Shown piece by piece: positions 56,686 to 64,000 of a DNA stretch of 64,000 nt; positions within the stretch are counted from its first letter, which is position 1, and each line of letters starts with the position of its first letter. Below the pieces are notes generated by a model. It had not been told where the DNA came from, searched no databases, and saw nothing but the letters and a program-made list of their open reading frames with translations. The DNA lies in NCBI RefSeq assembly GCF_003337315.1, contig NZ_QPJV01000002.1:124001-188000 (forward strand), in the 5' to 3' direction. The stretch comes from Vagococcus fluvialis (GTDB lineage Bacteria > Bacillota > Bacilli > Lactobacillales > Vagococcaceae). The translations under genes and the position numbers were made by a program.

Positions 56686-57558
56686 ATGAAAAAACAAATG
56701 AAAAAAATGATGAAAATCGGTTTGTTAAGCGTAGTTACTATTTCTCTTTTAGCTGCGTGCGGTAAAAGTGAAGGGAAAGACTCGGCTGAAGAGGGGCAAT
56801 TGGGTAAAATAAAAGCTGCAGGAAAGTTAGTTTTAGGAACCTCACCTGATTTTCCACCTGCTGAATTTTACATATTAAAAGATGGAAAAAAAGAAATCGT
56901 TGGAAGTGATGTGGCGTTAGCTCAGGCAATTGCTGATGAGATAGGTGTTAAATTGGAAATTAAACCTACAGATTTTAATGGTGTACTGGCTAATATGCAA
57001 ACAGGAAGTATTGACCTAGGGATTGCCTCTTTTGTGGGAACTGATGAAAGAAGCCAGGTCATGGATTTCTCAGAAGGATATCAACAAGAAGTTTCAGATG
57101 GTTTTCAAGGGTTATTAATGAAAAAAGAAACAGCAAAAAAATACAAGTCACTAGATGACATAAAGGCTGCTAAATTAATGGTAGGTGCACAAGCAGCATC
57201 GATTCAATATGAACTAGCAACTACTTTAACAACGGAGAAAAAAATCAAACAATTTGGTACAATGGATGCCGCTTTTCTAGCGTTAAATTCAGGAGATGTG
57301 GATGCTTTGACAGTATCTACCTCAAGTGCTGAACCAATGTTAGAAAGTTTTCCAGATTTAGAAATATTGCCTCAAGAAGCTTTTGATTTAGATACAAATA
57401 ATAAATATTCCAAAAGTGTAGTTGGTTTTCCAAAAGGAAATGATAATGAAGCGCTGATTAAATTAGCTAACAAAGTGATAAAAGAAAACTTAGATAATGG
57501 GAATTTAGCTAAGTGGAAAGAAGAGTACAAAAAAATGTCTGTCGACGCTGTTGAATAA
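56686..57558 (+). CDS. Amino-acid-binding lipoprotein
   Basis: 290 residues from ATG 56686; the upstream ATG 56671 is at the ribosome binding site. The signal peptide ends in lipobox LAAC. Family 3 binding protein: KAAGKLVLGTSPDFPPAEF, VGSDVALAQAIADEIGVKLEIKPTDFNGVLANMQTGSIDLGIASFVGTDERSQVMDFSEGY. It captures the ligand for the adjacent permease and ATPase. Confidence 0.93.
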   Translation: MKKQMKKMMKIGLLSVVTISLLAACGKSEGKDSAEEGQLGKIKAAGKLVLGTSPDFPPAEFYILKDGKKEIVGSDVALAQAIADEIGVKLEIKPTDFNGVLANMQTGSIDLGIASFVGTDERSQVMDFSEGYQQEVSDGFQGLLMKKETAKKYKSLDDIKAAKLMVGAQAASIQYELATTLTTEKKIKQFGTMDAAFLALNSGDVDALTVSTSSAEPMLESFPDLEILPQEAFDLDTNNKYSKSVVGFPKGNDNEALIKLANKVIKENLDNGNLAKWKEEYKKMSVDAVE

Positions 57559-57579
57559 AATAAAAAGGAGCAGGAAAAA

Positions 57580-58767
57580 ATGAAGGCAAAAGAAATAATG
57601 ATACAAAAAATAGAATCTAATATTGAAACTTATATGGAGTTAGTTCAAACTATGTACAACAACCCAGAAATAGGAAATGAAGAATTTGAAACCATGAAAC
57701 TGTTAGTTGATTACTTAGATAAAGTTGGCTTTAAAACGACTTCGGGATATGTAGTACCAACGGGATTTTTAGGAGAATACGATACGGGAAAAGAGGGTCC
57801 GACAATTGCGGTGATGTGTGAGTATGATGCGTTACCAGAAGTGGGACATGGTTGTGGGCATAATTTAATTGCTGGGATTGGTGTGGCTACAGGTGAAGCT
57901 GTCAAAGAAATTATCGATCAATTCGGCGGAAAGCTATTAGTTGTTGGAACTCCTGCTGAGGAAAATTTTGGTGGCAAGGTAAGTATGTCAGAAGCTGGTG
58001 TCTTTGATGAGGTAGATGTAGCTTTAATGGTTCATCCTGGCAGTAAGAATGGTGTAGGGGGACGTTCCACTGCATTAAATCCAATTAAATTTGAATTTTT
58101 TGGAACTAATGCTCATGCTTGTAAACCTCAGCAAGGAGCGTCTGCTTTAGATGCTGCTGTTATGAGTTATTTACAAATTAATTTACTTCGTCAGTTTGTT
58201 AATCAAAATACTTTTATTCATGGTGTTATTAAAGATGGGGGAGAGGCAGCAAATGTGATCCCTGCTTATGCTTCATTAGAATACTATTTCAGAGCTCCTA
58301 CAATGAGTTATGCAAAAGAAGTGACTGAAAAAGCGATTCAAGCAGTTGATGCGATTTGTAAAGCCAATAACGTAACCTATAAAACCTCTACTTATGAATG
58401 TCCTTATGAAGACACAGTTATCAATTATAAATTAGCTGATATTTTAACTGAAAAGTATACTGAATTAGGTGTTGAAAATATTTATCCAGTGGAAGAAATT
58501 GCGGGCGGTTCAACAGATGTTGGAGCTGTTAGTTATCGCTGTCCAACAATCCAAGGAAACATAAAGATTTGCGGTGAGGAAGTTAGTGGTCATACAGTTG
58601 AAATGGCGCAAGCAACTATTTCAAAAGATGGAGAAAAAGGACTAATTAAAGCCTCTCAAGGACTTGCTTTGACTATTTTAGAGCTACTAGAAAATCCTGC
58701 TTTATTAGCTGAGGTTAAACAAGAGTTTAAAGAAACTGTGGGAAAAAATTATGATAACTTTACGTAA
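57580..58767 (+). CDS. M20 family metallo-amidohydrolase, second copy
   Basis: 395 residues. Metal motif GHGCGHN at residues 89-95 and catalytic Glu in GTPAEENFGG. It is a paralogue of the enzyme at 5680 (same length and motifs, for example CEYDALPEVGHGCGHN against AEYDALPGIGHACGHN). Here it is the last gene of an amino-acid ABC transporter operon, suggesting that the transporter brings in an N-acyl or dipeptide-like compound that the enzyme splits. No T-box is found upstream of this operon. Confidence 0.9.
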   Translation: MKAKEIMIQKIESNIETYMELVQTMYNNPEIGNEEFETMKLLVDYLDKVGFKTTSGYVVPTGFLGEYDTGKEGPTIAVMCEYDALPEVGHGCGHNLIAGIGVATGEAVKEIIDQFGGKLLVVGTPAEENFGGKVSMSEAGVFDEVDVALMVHPGSKNGVGGRSTALNPIKFEFFGTNAHACKPQQGASALDAAVMSYLQINLLRQFVNQNTFIHGVIKDGGEAANVIPAYASLEYYFRAPTMSYAKEVTEKAIQAVDAICKANNVTYKTSTYECPYEDTVINYKLADILTEKYTELGVENIYPVEEIAGGSTDVGAVSYRCPTIQGNIKICGEEVSGHTVEMAQATISKDGEKGLIKASQGLALTILELLENPALLAEVKQEFKETVGKNYDNFT

Positions 58768-58840
58768 GCAGTTTAATTGCTGAACCAATTGCCAATCAAG
58801 TATACTGTTGTTAACTTACTTTTTAGAAGGAGATAACGAT

Positions 58841-59797
58841 ATGGGATTATTAGTAGATGGAGTTTGGCATAATGAATGGTATGATACAAAATCAACTGGT
58901 GGACGTTTTGTTAGAAAAGAGTCTCAATTTAGAAATTGGGTAACAGCTGATGGCAGTGCTGGTCCAACTGGGGAAGCTGGTTTTAAAGCAGAACCTGGAC
59001 GTTATCATTTATATATTTCTTATGCATGTCCTTGGGCTAGCCGAGCACTTATTATGCGTAAATTAAAAGGATTAGAAGAGATGATTTCACTTTCAGTGGT
59101 TAATCACTATATGGGAGAGAATGGTTGGACTTTTGCTGAAGGTAAAGACATGATTCCAGATCCAGTTATCAACGCTCAATTTATGTATCAAATTTATACA
59201 CACGTAGACTCTGAGTATACAGGTCGTGTGACAGTACCGGTTTTATATGACAAAAAAACTAATAAAATTGTAAACAATGAATCATCAGAAATTATGCGTA
59301 TGCTAAATACTGCTTTTGATGAAGTTGGGGCAACTCCAGGAGACTATTATCCAGAACATTTAAGTGATGAAATTGATGAGATGAATGAGTTGGTCTATCA
59401 TAAAATCAATAATGGTGTTTATAAAGCAGGATTTGCGACTGAGCAAGTTGTCTATGATGAGGAAGTTCAAAGTTTGTTTAACGCTTTAGATGAATTAGAA
59501 AGTCTATTAGCAAACAAAAAATATCTTGTAGGAGATATGTTAACCGAAGCTGACTGGCGTTTATTCGTTACTTTAGTCAGATTTGATACAGCTTACTATG
59601 GTCACTTCAAGTGTAATATAAGAGAGTTAAGAGAATACCCAAATTTATGGCGCTATACAAGAGAGCTTTATAATTATCCGGGAATTAAAGAAACAGTTAA
59701 TTTTTATCATATTAAACATCATTATTATGAAAGCCATCCAACAGTTAACCCAACAGGCATCGTACCAAAAGGGCCAGAACTGGACTGGAGTATATAA
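58841..59797 (+). CDS. Glutathionyl-hydroquinone reductase-like protein (YqjG/ECM4 type)
   Basis: 318 residues from ATG 58841 (MGLLVDGVWHNEWYDTKST), placed after AAGGAGATAACG. Xi-class glutathione transferase: catalytic Cys in YISYACPWASRALI, then TVPVLYDKKTNKIVNNESSEIMR and a C-terminal helical domain with ADWRLFVTLVRFDTAYYGHFKCN. It reduces glutathionyl-hydroquinones and related thiol adducts. Whether this bacterium makes glutathione is not visible in the window. Single gene before a terminator. Confidence 0.9.
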   Translation: MGLLVDGVWHNEWYDTKSTGGRFVRKESQFRNWVTADGSAGPTGEAGFKAEPGRYHLYISYACPWASRALIMRKLKGLEEMISLSVVNHYMGENGWTFAEGKDMIPDPVINAQFMYQIYTHVDSEYTGRVTVPVLYDKKTNKIVNNESSEIMRMLNTAFDEVGATPGDYYPEHLSDEIDEMNELVYHKINNGVYKAGFATEQVVYDEEVQSLFNALDELESLLANKKYLVGDMLTEADWRLFVTLVRFDTAYYGHFKCNIRELREYPNLWRYTRELYNYPGIKETVNFYHIKHHYYESHPTVNPTGIVPKGPELDWSI

Positions 59798-59836
59798 AAA
59801 AAGTCAGACAAGAGGTTTATCTTGTCTGACTTTTTT
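59796..59836. terminator. Bidirectional terminator before the convergent AAC(3) gene
   Basis: AAAAAAGTCAGACAAGA / TCTTGTCTGACTTTTTT, perfect 17-base arms with T6 on both strands. Confidence 0.88.
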
Positions 59837-60599
59837 AGGTTCTTGGTCTTGGATCAGTAAAGTAGAGAATATCTTCTCTGTATTTAATTAGTGCCTTTTG
59901 CCACATGGCTTGGGTATTAATAACGCAAGTATCTCCGTTTAATACTTTACCAGTCGTATAGTCTGTATCTTTATCTAAAATATCCAAGACTCTGTCATAA
60001 CGCTGTTCAAAACCATTAAAGTCATGACGTAAAACATTCATTTGAATTGTTTCCCCGTCCTCTTTGATAATGTCATATTCATAGTTTTCAGTAAACAAAT
60101 ACTCTGGTAAAACCATTTCTTCAACGGCATGCATAGTTGTATTTCTCTGGAAAGGAGCCCCAAGCATAACGATTTTTCCGCCTCTTCGGTATGCCTCGCT
60201 TAAGGGCGAGTTAACGCCAACAGGTGAATGATCTTTGTAGTGGTGTTTTGTAAATTCCTCAGCATCTTTTCCCCAAACAGCTAAACTATGAGTTGGATGT
60301 AGACTTCTAAAAACATCACTAGATAAGCGCATGGTCTCAGGAATAATCCCAATGCAAACAGGTGTATTTAAGGCATCAAACACAGGAGTATCAATGTCCA
60401 CATTTTTGTAACTAAAGGTTGGGATAATTAATGTTCCTTCAGAAACAGTTTCTTTTAAAGCTTCAATGACAGCTTCTGGACCACCTTCAATTTGATCTTC
60501 ACCACGTAAACCATTATAAGATGAATGGACTACAATGATATCATCTTTTTTTACGCCAAGGTGACGTAAATCTTGAATAATTTGTTTTGGATTTAGCAT
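59835..60599 (-). CDS. AAC(3) family acetyltransferase
   Basis: 254 residues. The AAC(3)/YokD fold is seen in GVKKDDIIVVHSSYNGL, GGPEAVIEALKETVSEGTLIIPTFSY, FRSLHPTHSLAVWGKDA, SPLSEAYRRGGKIVMLG and TTMHAVEEM. Such proteins transfer acetyl from acetyl-CoA to the 3-amino group of aminoglycosides; many chromosomal members have other natural substrates, so resistance cannot be assumed. Start ATG 60599 after AAGGAG. It is 15 bases downstream of yaaA on the same strand. Confidence 0.85.
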   Translation of the reverse strand: MLNPKQIIQDLRHLGVKKDDIIVVHSSYNGLRGEDQIEGGPEAVIEALKETVSEGTLIIPTFSYKNVDIDTPVFDALNTPVCIGIIPETMRLSSDVFRSLHPTHSLAVWGKDAEEFTKHHYKDHSPVGVNSPLSEAYRRGGKIVMLGAPFQRNTTMHAVEEMVLPEYLFTENYEYDIIKEDGETIQMNVLRHDFNGFEQRYDRVLDILDKDTDYTTGKVLNGDTCVINTQAMWQKALIKYREDILYFTDPRPRT

Positions 60600-60614
60600 A
60601 ATTTTATTCTCCTT

Positions 60615-61361
60615 TTATTCTTCATAAAGAAAAACGATTTTTGATAAATCAGAATGTTCTTTAGAATATTTATAGTGAGGATGATCAAAGTTTTTTACTT
60701 CCTCAATAGTTGTTACATTGTTTTCAGCTAAATAGCGAACCATTTCGCCACGAGCCATTTTAGCTAATGTTGCTTTAACTTTTAATTTTCCATCTATTAT
60801 ATGAGAAAAACTGACTTCTATTAATTGGTCTTCAGGTTTTAAATAAGGTGTTAAACACTTAGAATATTCTTTTGAAGCAAGATTAATGACAGGTCCTTTA
60901 TCAAACTCTAAAGCTTCGTAAAGTTTTTTGTTCCAAAACGTGTAAAGGTTTTTGGATTTTTCTACAGGTAGTGGAGCTTGCATTTCAAGACGGTAGGGAA
61001 TAATACCATCGAATGGTTTTAAGATACCGTAAAAACCTGAAAGAATGCGCACATGATTTTGTAGATAATCTAGTGCAGGCTCTGTGAATAAATCTGGAGC
61101 CATATATTGATACTGCAATCCTTTGTAACTCATTATTGCAGGTGAAGTAGCCTTTTTTAAATCAGCATTTTTAATACGTGTGTAGTTTTCCTCAGCAAGT
61201 TTATCATTACATTTCCATAATTTTTTAGCTTCATCATAAGAAAGTTTTTGTAAAGCTTTTAAAATTAAATCAGTATCATTTAAAAAAGTAGGCTGACTTT
61301 TAGGATAGAAAAAATCCTGTTCATCAGTCATTTGTTTTGTGGGAGAAATAATAATTTTCAT
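60615..61361 (-). CDS. yaaA: YaaA/UPF0246 peroxide stress protein
   Basis: 248 residues, full length. Family marks: MKIIISPTKQM at the start, SYKGLQYQYMAPDLF, LSGFYGILKPFDGIIPYRLEMQ, NLASKEYSK and ARGEMVRYLAENN. YaaA lowers free iron and limits oxidative DNA damage in E. coli, and binds DNA through a helix-hairpin-helix-like motif. Probably co-transcribed with the AAC(3)-family gene. Confidence 0.93.
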   Translation of the reverse strand: MKIIISPTKQMTDEQDFFYPKSQPTFLNDTDLILKALQKLSYDEAKKLWKCNDKLAEENYTRIKNADLKKATSPAIMSYKGLQYQYMAPDLFTEPALDYLQNHVRILSGFYGILKPFDGIIPYRLEMQAPLPVEKSKNLYTFWNKKLYEALEFDKGPVINLASKEYSKCLTPYLKPEDQLIEVSFSHIIDGKLKVKATLAKMARGEMVRYLAENNVTTIEEVKNFDHPHYKYSKEHSDLSKIVFLYEE

Positions 61362-61508
61362 AGATTACCGGCCTTTCTTTATTATCTTTATTCTAGCTTA
61401 ATCAAACAATAAAAGAAAGAAAAGGGATGTTAAAAAAAAGAAAGAAGCTAGTTTGAATAAAATGTTAACTATTTTGTTGATTATAAATAAATTCGTTCGC
61501 TTTTTAGA

Positions 61509-61537
61509 TTGAAAAATAACAAAAAAATTGTTATGAT
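61509..61537 (+). promoter_or_regulatory. Promoter of the purine permease gene
   Basis: TTGAAA (61509-61514), 17 bases, TATGAT (61532-61537), just upstream of the riboswitch aptamer. Confidence 0.7.
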
Positions 61538-61552
61538 AGCTTGGTAAGAAAA

Positions 61553-61676
61553 CTCATATAATTTCAGAAATATGGTCTGAAAGTTTCTACAAGTTACCCG
61601 TAAAGTAACTTACTATGGCAAAGGTATTGTTTTTCCTTCTGCCATCAACATGGATTTTCATAAAAAGAAGGAGAAG
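61553..61676 (+). promoter_or_regulatory. Guanine-type purine riboswitch with a translational platform
   Basis: Aptamer 61553-61618: CTCATATAAT, P2 TTTCAGA/TCTGAAA around AATATGG, J2/3 AGTTTCTAC, P3 AAGTTAC/GTAACTT around CCGTAAA, and closing ACTATG. The C in ACTAT is at the specificity position, indicating guanine/hypoxanthine. Downstream, ATGGCAAAGG (61615-61624) can pair with CCTTCTGCCAT (61635-61645), overlapping the closing strand of P1. The TTTTTCCTTCT of 61630-61640 can also pair over 11 bases with AGAAGGAGAAG (61666-61676), which holds the ribosome binding site. Bound ligand would free the latter pairing and shut off translation. There is no terminator T tract. Confidence 0.85.
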
Positions 61677-61682
61677 TGACAA

Positions 61683-63059
61683 ATGAAAAAGAAATTAGAT
61701 CAATTTTTTGGTATCACAGCATCAGGTTCAACTATCAAACGTGAATTAACAGGTGGGTTAACAGCATACTTAGCCATGTCTTATGTTATTTTTGTTAACC
61801 CGATTATTTTAGGACAAGCAGGTATGCCACAAGATGCGGTCTTTATGTCGACGATTATTTCTTCGGCAGTAGCGATGTTAATTATGGGACTTTGGGCGAG
61901 ATTCCCTTTAGGACTTGCTCCATGTATGTCGATGAATGCTTTTTTTGCCTACTCAGTTGTTTTACAAATGGGAAAAACATGGCAAGAGGCATTAGCTAGT
62001 GTATTAGTTGCTTCGGTTTTATTTTTAATTTTAGCTTTATCAGGTGCTAGGTCAAAAATTATTAAAGCTATTCCAATGACGGTTAAACATGCGGGAACAG
62101 TTGGATTAGGAATTTTTATTGCCTTTGTAAGTTTTAAAAATTCAGGTATTATTGTTCCTGATGAAGGAATGTTTATTACTTTTGGAGGATTCCACAATCC
62201 TAATGTTATTATTGCTTTCTTTGGTATTATTACAGCAGCTTTCTTTTTAGTTCGTAAAAATCAATATGCTGTCTTTTTAGGAATGATTGGTGCAGCTTTA
62301 TGTGGTTTGTTCATTCGTTTTGGTGCATCAATGGATTGGTTTAATTTAAGTCAAGAGGTCTTAGCGACATTACCGCAACTGCCACAAGGCTCTCCAGTTG
62401 TGTTACCAGTTGAGCCGATGAATGCTATGATGAATGAAACATTTATGGTAGCAGTTAAAAACTTAGACAAAATGCTGTCATTAGATTCAATTATTGTTAT
62501 TTTAACTTTTTTATTTTTGGATTTCTTTGGAACAGCGACAACTCTTTCAGCAGCTGCTACTCAAGTGTCAGATATTAAACGTGAAAACTTTGAAGATAAC
62601 AAACGTATTTACAGTGCGGATGCTTTAGGAACTTTCTTTGGTTCTTTATTTGGTACATCAAGTTTATCTACTTATATTGAGTCAGTATCAGGTATTATTG
62701 CTGGTGCAAGAACTGGTTTAATGAGTGTCGTAGTAGCAATTTTATTCTTACTATCAGCATTTTTCTACCCAATGTTATCTCTTGTAACAGCAGCGGTAAC
62801 AACACCAGCTATGGTTGTCATTGGTATTTTTATGATGCAAAATATTACGAAAATCAAATGGGATGAAGGATTTGAGGATATCATTCCAGCCTTTTTAACA
62901 ATTGTCATGATGCCTTTAACTGGTTCAATCGCTTTAGGTCTAGTGCTAGGGTTCTTATCTTATGAAGTCTGTATGATTTTTGCAGGGCGTACAAAAGAAA
63001 TTCCAAAAGTTATGCATTTTATTACGATTATCTCAATTGCTTATTTATTTACAGTATAA
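61683..63059 (+). CDS. pbuG: Guanine/hypoxanthine permease (PbuG/AzgA family)
   Basis: 458 residues with about 12 or more membrane helices. NCS2-related AzgA/PbuG marks: GITASGSTIKRELTGGLTAYLAMSYVIFVNP, LGLAPCMSMNAFFAY, FFGTATTLSAAATQ and GTSSLSTYIESVSGIIAGARTGL. It imports guanine and hypoxanthine by proton symport. The guanine-type riboswitch in its leader fits that substrate and indicates shut-off when purines are plentiful. Confidence 0.93.
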   Translation: MKKKLDQFFGITASGSTIKRELTGGLTAYLAMSYVIFVNPIILGQAGMPQDAVFMSTIISSAVAMLIMGLWARFPLGLAPCMSMNAFFAYSVVLQMGKTWQEALASVLVASVLFLILALSGARSKIIKAIPMTVKHAGTVGLGIFIAFVSFKNSGIIVPDEGMFITFGGFHNPNVIIAFFGIITAAFFLVRKNQYAVFLGMIGAALCGLFIRFGASMDWFNLSQEVLATLPQLPQGSPVVLPVEPMNAMMNETFMVAVKNLDKMLSLDSIIVILTFLFLDFFGTATTLSAAATQVSDIKRENFEDNKRIYSADALGTFFGSLFGTSSLSTYIESVSGIIAGARTGLMSVVVAILFLLSAFFYPMLSLVTAAVTTPAMVVIGIFMMQNITKIKWDEGFEDIIPAFLTIVMMPLTGSIALGLVLGFLSYEVCMIFAGRTKEIPKVMHFITIISIAYLFTV

Positions 63060-63075
63060 GAGTAAAATTATTTAC

Positions 63076-63110
63076 AAAGCTCATCAATTAATTTTGATGG
63101 GCTTTTGTTT
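63076..63110 (+). terminator. Terminator of the purine permease gene
   Basis: AAAGCTCATCA / TGATGGGCTTT stem (one G-U pair) followed by TGTTT. Confidence 0.78.
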
Positions 63111-63161
63111 TATCTCCCTTATAATGAGAAAGAGAAGAAGTAAAAGAAGTTGTACCAAAAT

Positions 63162-64000
63162 TTGAACGCTCAGCAGAGATTGCTACTTATATTCATGAGA
63201 TTAATGAGTGGTAAAAAAGTAAATAAATATGAACTAATGGAAAAGTTTGATAAGAAGGAATCAACTGTCCAAAGAGATATTGCTAAAATTGAAAGTTTAT
63301 TAGAAGATGAAGTTTACGGTATGGTACCAAAAGATAAAATGAGAATTGAGAGAGATGGAAAAGGAAATTACCAGCTCCTCAAAGAAAATGGTCATTTACT
63401 TAACAATGAACTAACAGATATGGAAATTTTAATGGTTCTAAAAATTCTAGTATCAACTCGTATTATGATTCAAAGTGAGATGAAAAATATTACTTCTAAA
63501 TTGATTGGTTTAAGTAATAATCAAGGTAGATTAAAAAAAGCAATTGCGAATGAGTTATTGCATTATAAAGAGATTTCTGATGAAGCATTGACAGATAAAG
63601 TTACGTTGATTAGTGATGCAATTGTGAATAACCAATTAGTTGAATTTGAATACACTAAAAATAATGAAACAAAAACCTTTCAACGGATTCCATCAAGCAT
63701 TTATTTTTCAGATCTTTATTTTTTTATGATTTCAGCGTCTGAAACTGCTCAAGATGACCGAGAGTTTGAGATGCTAAATAAGTTTAGAATTAATAACATG
63801 AAAAATCTAAGAGTATTATCTTCTAATCATAAAACGAAATACATAGATAAATTTGAAGCAGGTATTTTAAGAAACCAAACTAATTTACCTTTTTTAGGGA
63901 ATCCTATAAAGATGGTGATTGATTTTTATTATGACCCTGTTTATGTCTTGAACAGATTTCCAAATGCGAAGATTATAAAAGTTAATGAGGATGACAGTTT
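63162..64000 (+). CDS. WYL-domain transcriptional regulator (runs off the window)
   Basis: The open frame continues to the window end without a stop, at least 279 residues. TTG 63162 (MNAQQRLLLIFMRLMSGKKVNKYELMEKFDKKESTVQRDIAKIE) is preferred to ATG 63195, since the added residues complete the first helix of the winged-helix domain; no strong ribosome binding site helps decide. TATAAT at 63120-63125 could be its -10 box. A middle region with ISDAIVNNQLVEFEYTKNNET and IPSSIYFSDLYFFMISAS is the WYL domain. A second WYL regulator is at 2769. Confidence 0.8.
   Translation, partial: MNAQQRLLLIFMRLMSGKKVNKYELMEKFDKKESTVQRDIAKIESLLEDEVYGMVPKDKMRIERDGKGNYQLLKENGHLLNNELTDMEILMVLKILVSTRIMIQSEMKNITSKLIGLSNNQGRLKKAIANELLHYKEISDEALTDKVTLISDAIVNNQLVEFEYTKNNETKTFQRIPSSIYFSDLYFFMISASETAQDDREFEMLNKFRINNMKNLRVLSSNHKTKYIDKFEAGILRNQTNLPFLGNPIKMVIDFYYDPVYVLNRFPNAKIIKVNEDDS

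Noticed and set aside
63138-63214. Open stretch reading EEVKEVVPKFERSAEIATYIHEINEW in another frame before the WYL gene
   Set aside because: It begins right after a stop without a start codon and overlaps the N-terminus of the WYL frame, which has a good family match; probably a shadow.

Overview
The window is AT-rich, densely coded DNA from a low-GC Gram-positive bacterium. It has an LPxTG surface protein, lipobox-type transport lipoproteins, a T-box leader, a purine riboswitch, and AGGAGG-type ribosome binding sites throughout. A vanC-type ligase/VanXY/VanT gene set, CopB, a BusR-BusA system and a BmrCD/EfrCD-like exporter point to Enterococcaceae. The low GC would fit Vagococcus or a relative better than typical Enterococcus, but that placement is inference from composition and protein resemblance only. 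No rRNA, tRNA, CRISPR array, insertion sequence or prophage was seen.

Layout. 1-5.3 kb: a partial membrane gene; a LytTR regulator with its DUF3021 partner leading an ABC-2 exporter whose ATPase is frameshifted; a WYL regulator divergent from a GyrI-like gene; an LPQTG protein with two domain repeats. 5.3-7.3 kb: a T-box (probably Met) controlling an M20 amidohydrolase, then a MazG-like protein. 7.6-11.1 kb: a compact exopolysaccharide cluster (degenerate GGDEF protein broken by an A8 frameshift, a 45-residue membrane protein, a BcsA-like glycosyltransferase, a GH8 glucanase). 11.2-16.3 kb: a YtrA-type regulator with a DUF1648 protein, asnA, NUDIX, GNAT, and a short 6-phosphogluconate dehydrogenase. 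16.3-21.2 kb: a Tim44-like membrane protein, then a vanC-vanXY-vanT operon with no vanR/vanS beside it. 21.3-28.9 kb: copB, an MgtC-like gene, a RidA gene, an aldolase / archaeal-type triosephosphate isomerase / YjbQ operon, and SorC and LysR regulators.

29-33.3 kb: an OppA-like lipoprotein with two paralogous cytosine-deaminase-like amidohydrolases. 33.3-40.7 kb: a DNA alkylation repair protein, small proteins, a P-loop kinase-like protein, then busR-busAA-busAB, an osmolyte uptake system with a clear bipartite BusR operator. 41-50.6 kb: a glycoside utilisation operon (sugar ABC transporter, GH2 beta-galactosidase, GH63-like glycosidase, EamA transporter, LacI regulator). 51-55 kb: a heterodimeric ABC multidrug exporter behind a 28-codon leader peptide and an attenuator-like terminator. 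55.2-58.8 kb: an amino-acid ABC transporter with a second M20 amidohydrolase. 58.8-64 kb: a glutathionyl-hydroquinone reductase-like protein, an AAC(3)-family acetyltransferase, YaaA, a purine permease under a guanine-type riboswitch whose platform looks translational, and a WYL regulator cut off by the window end.

The most notable items are the intrinsic vanC-type set without its two-component system, the archaeal-type triosephosphate isomerase beside YjbQ, the leader-peptide attenuator on the exporter, the translational purine riboswitch, and the homopolymer frameshift in the exopolysaccharide regulator.
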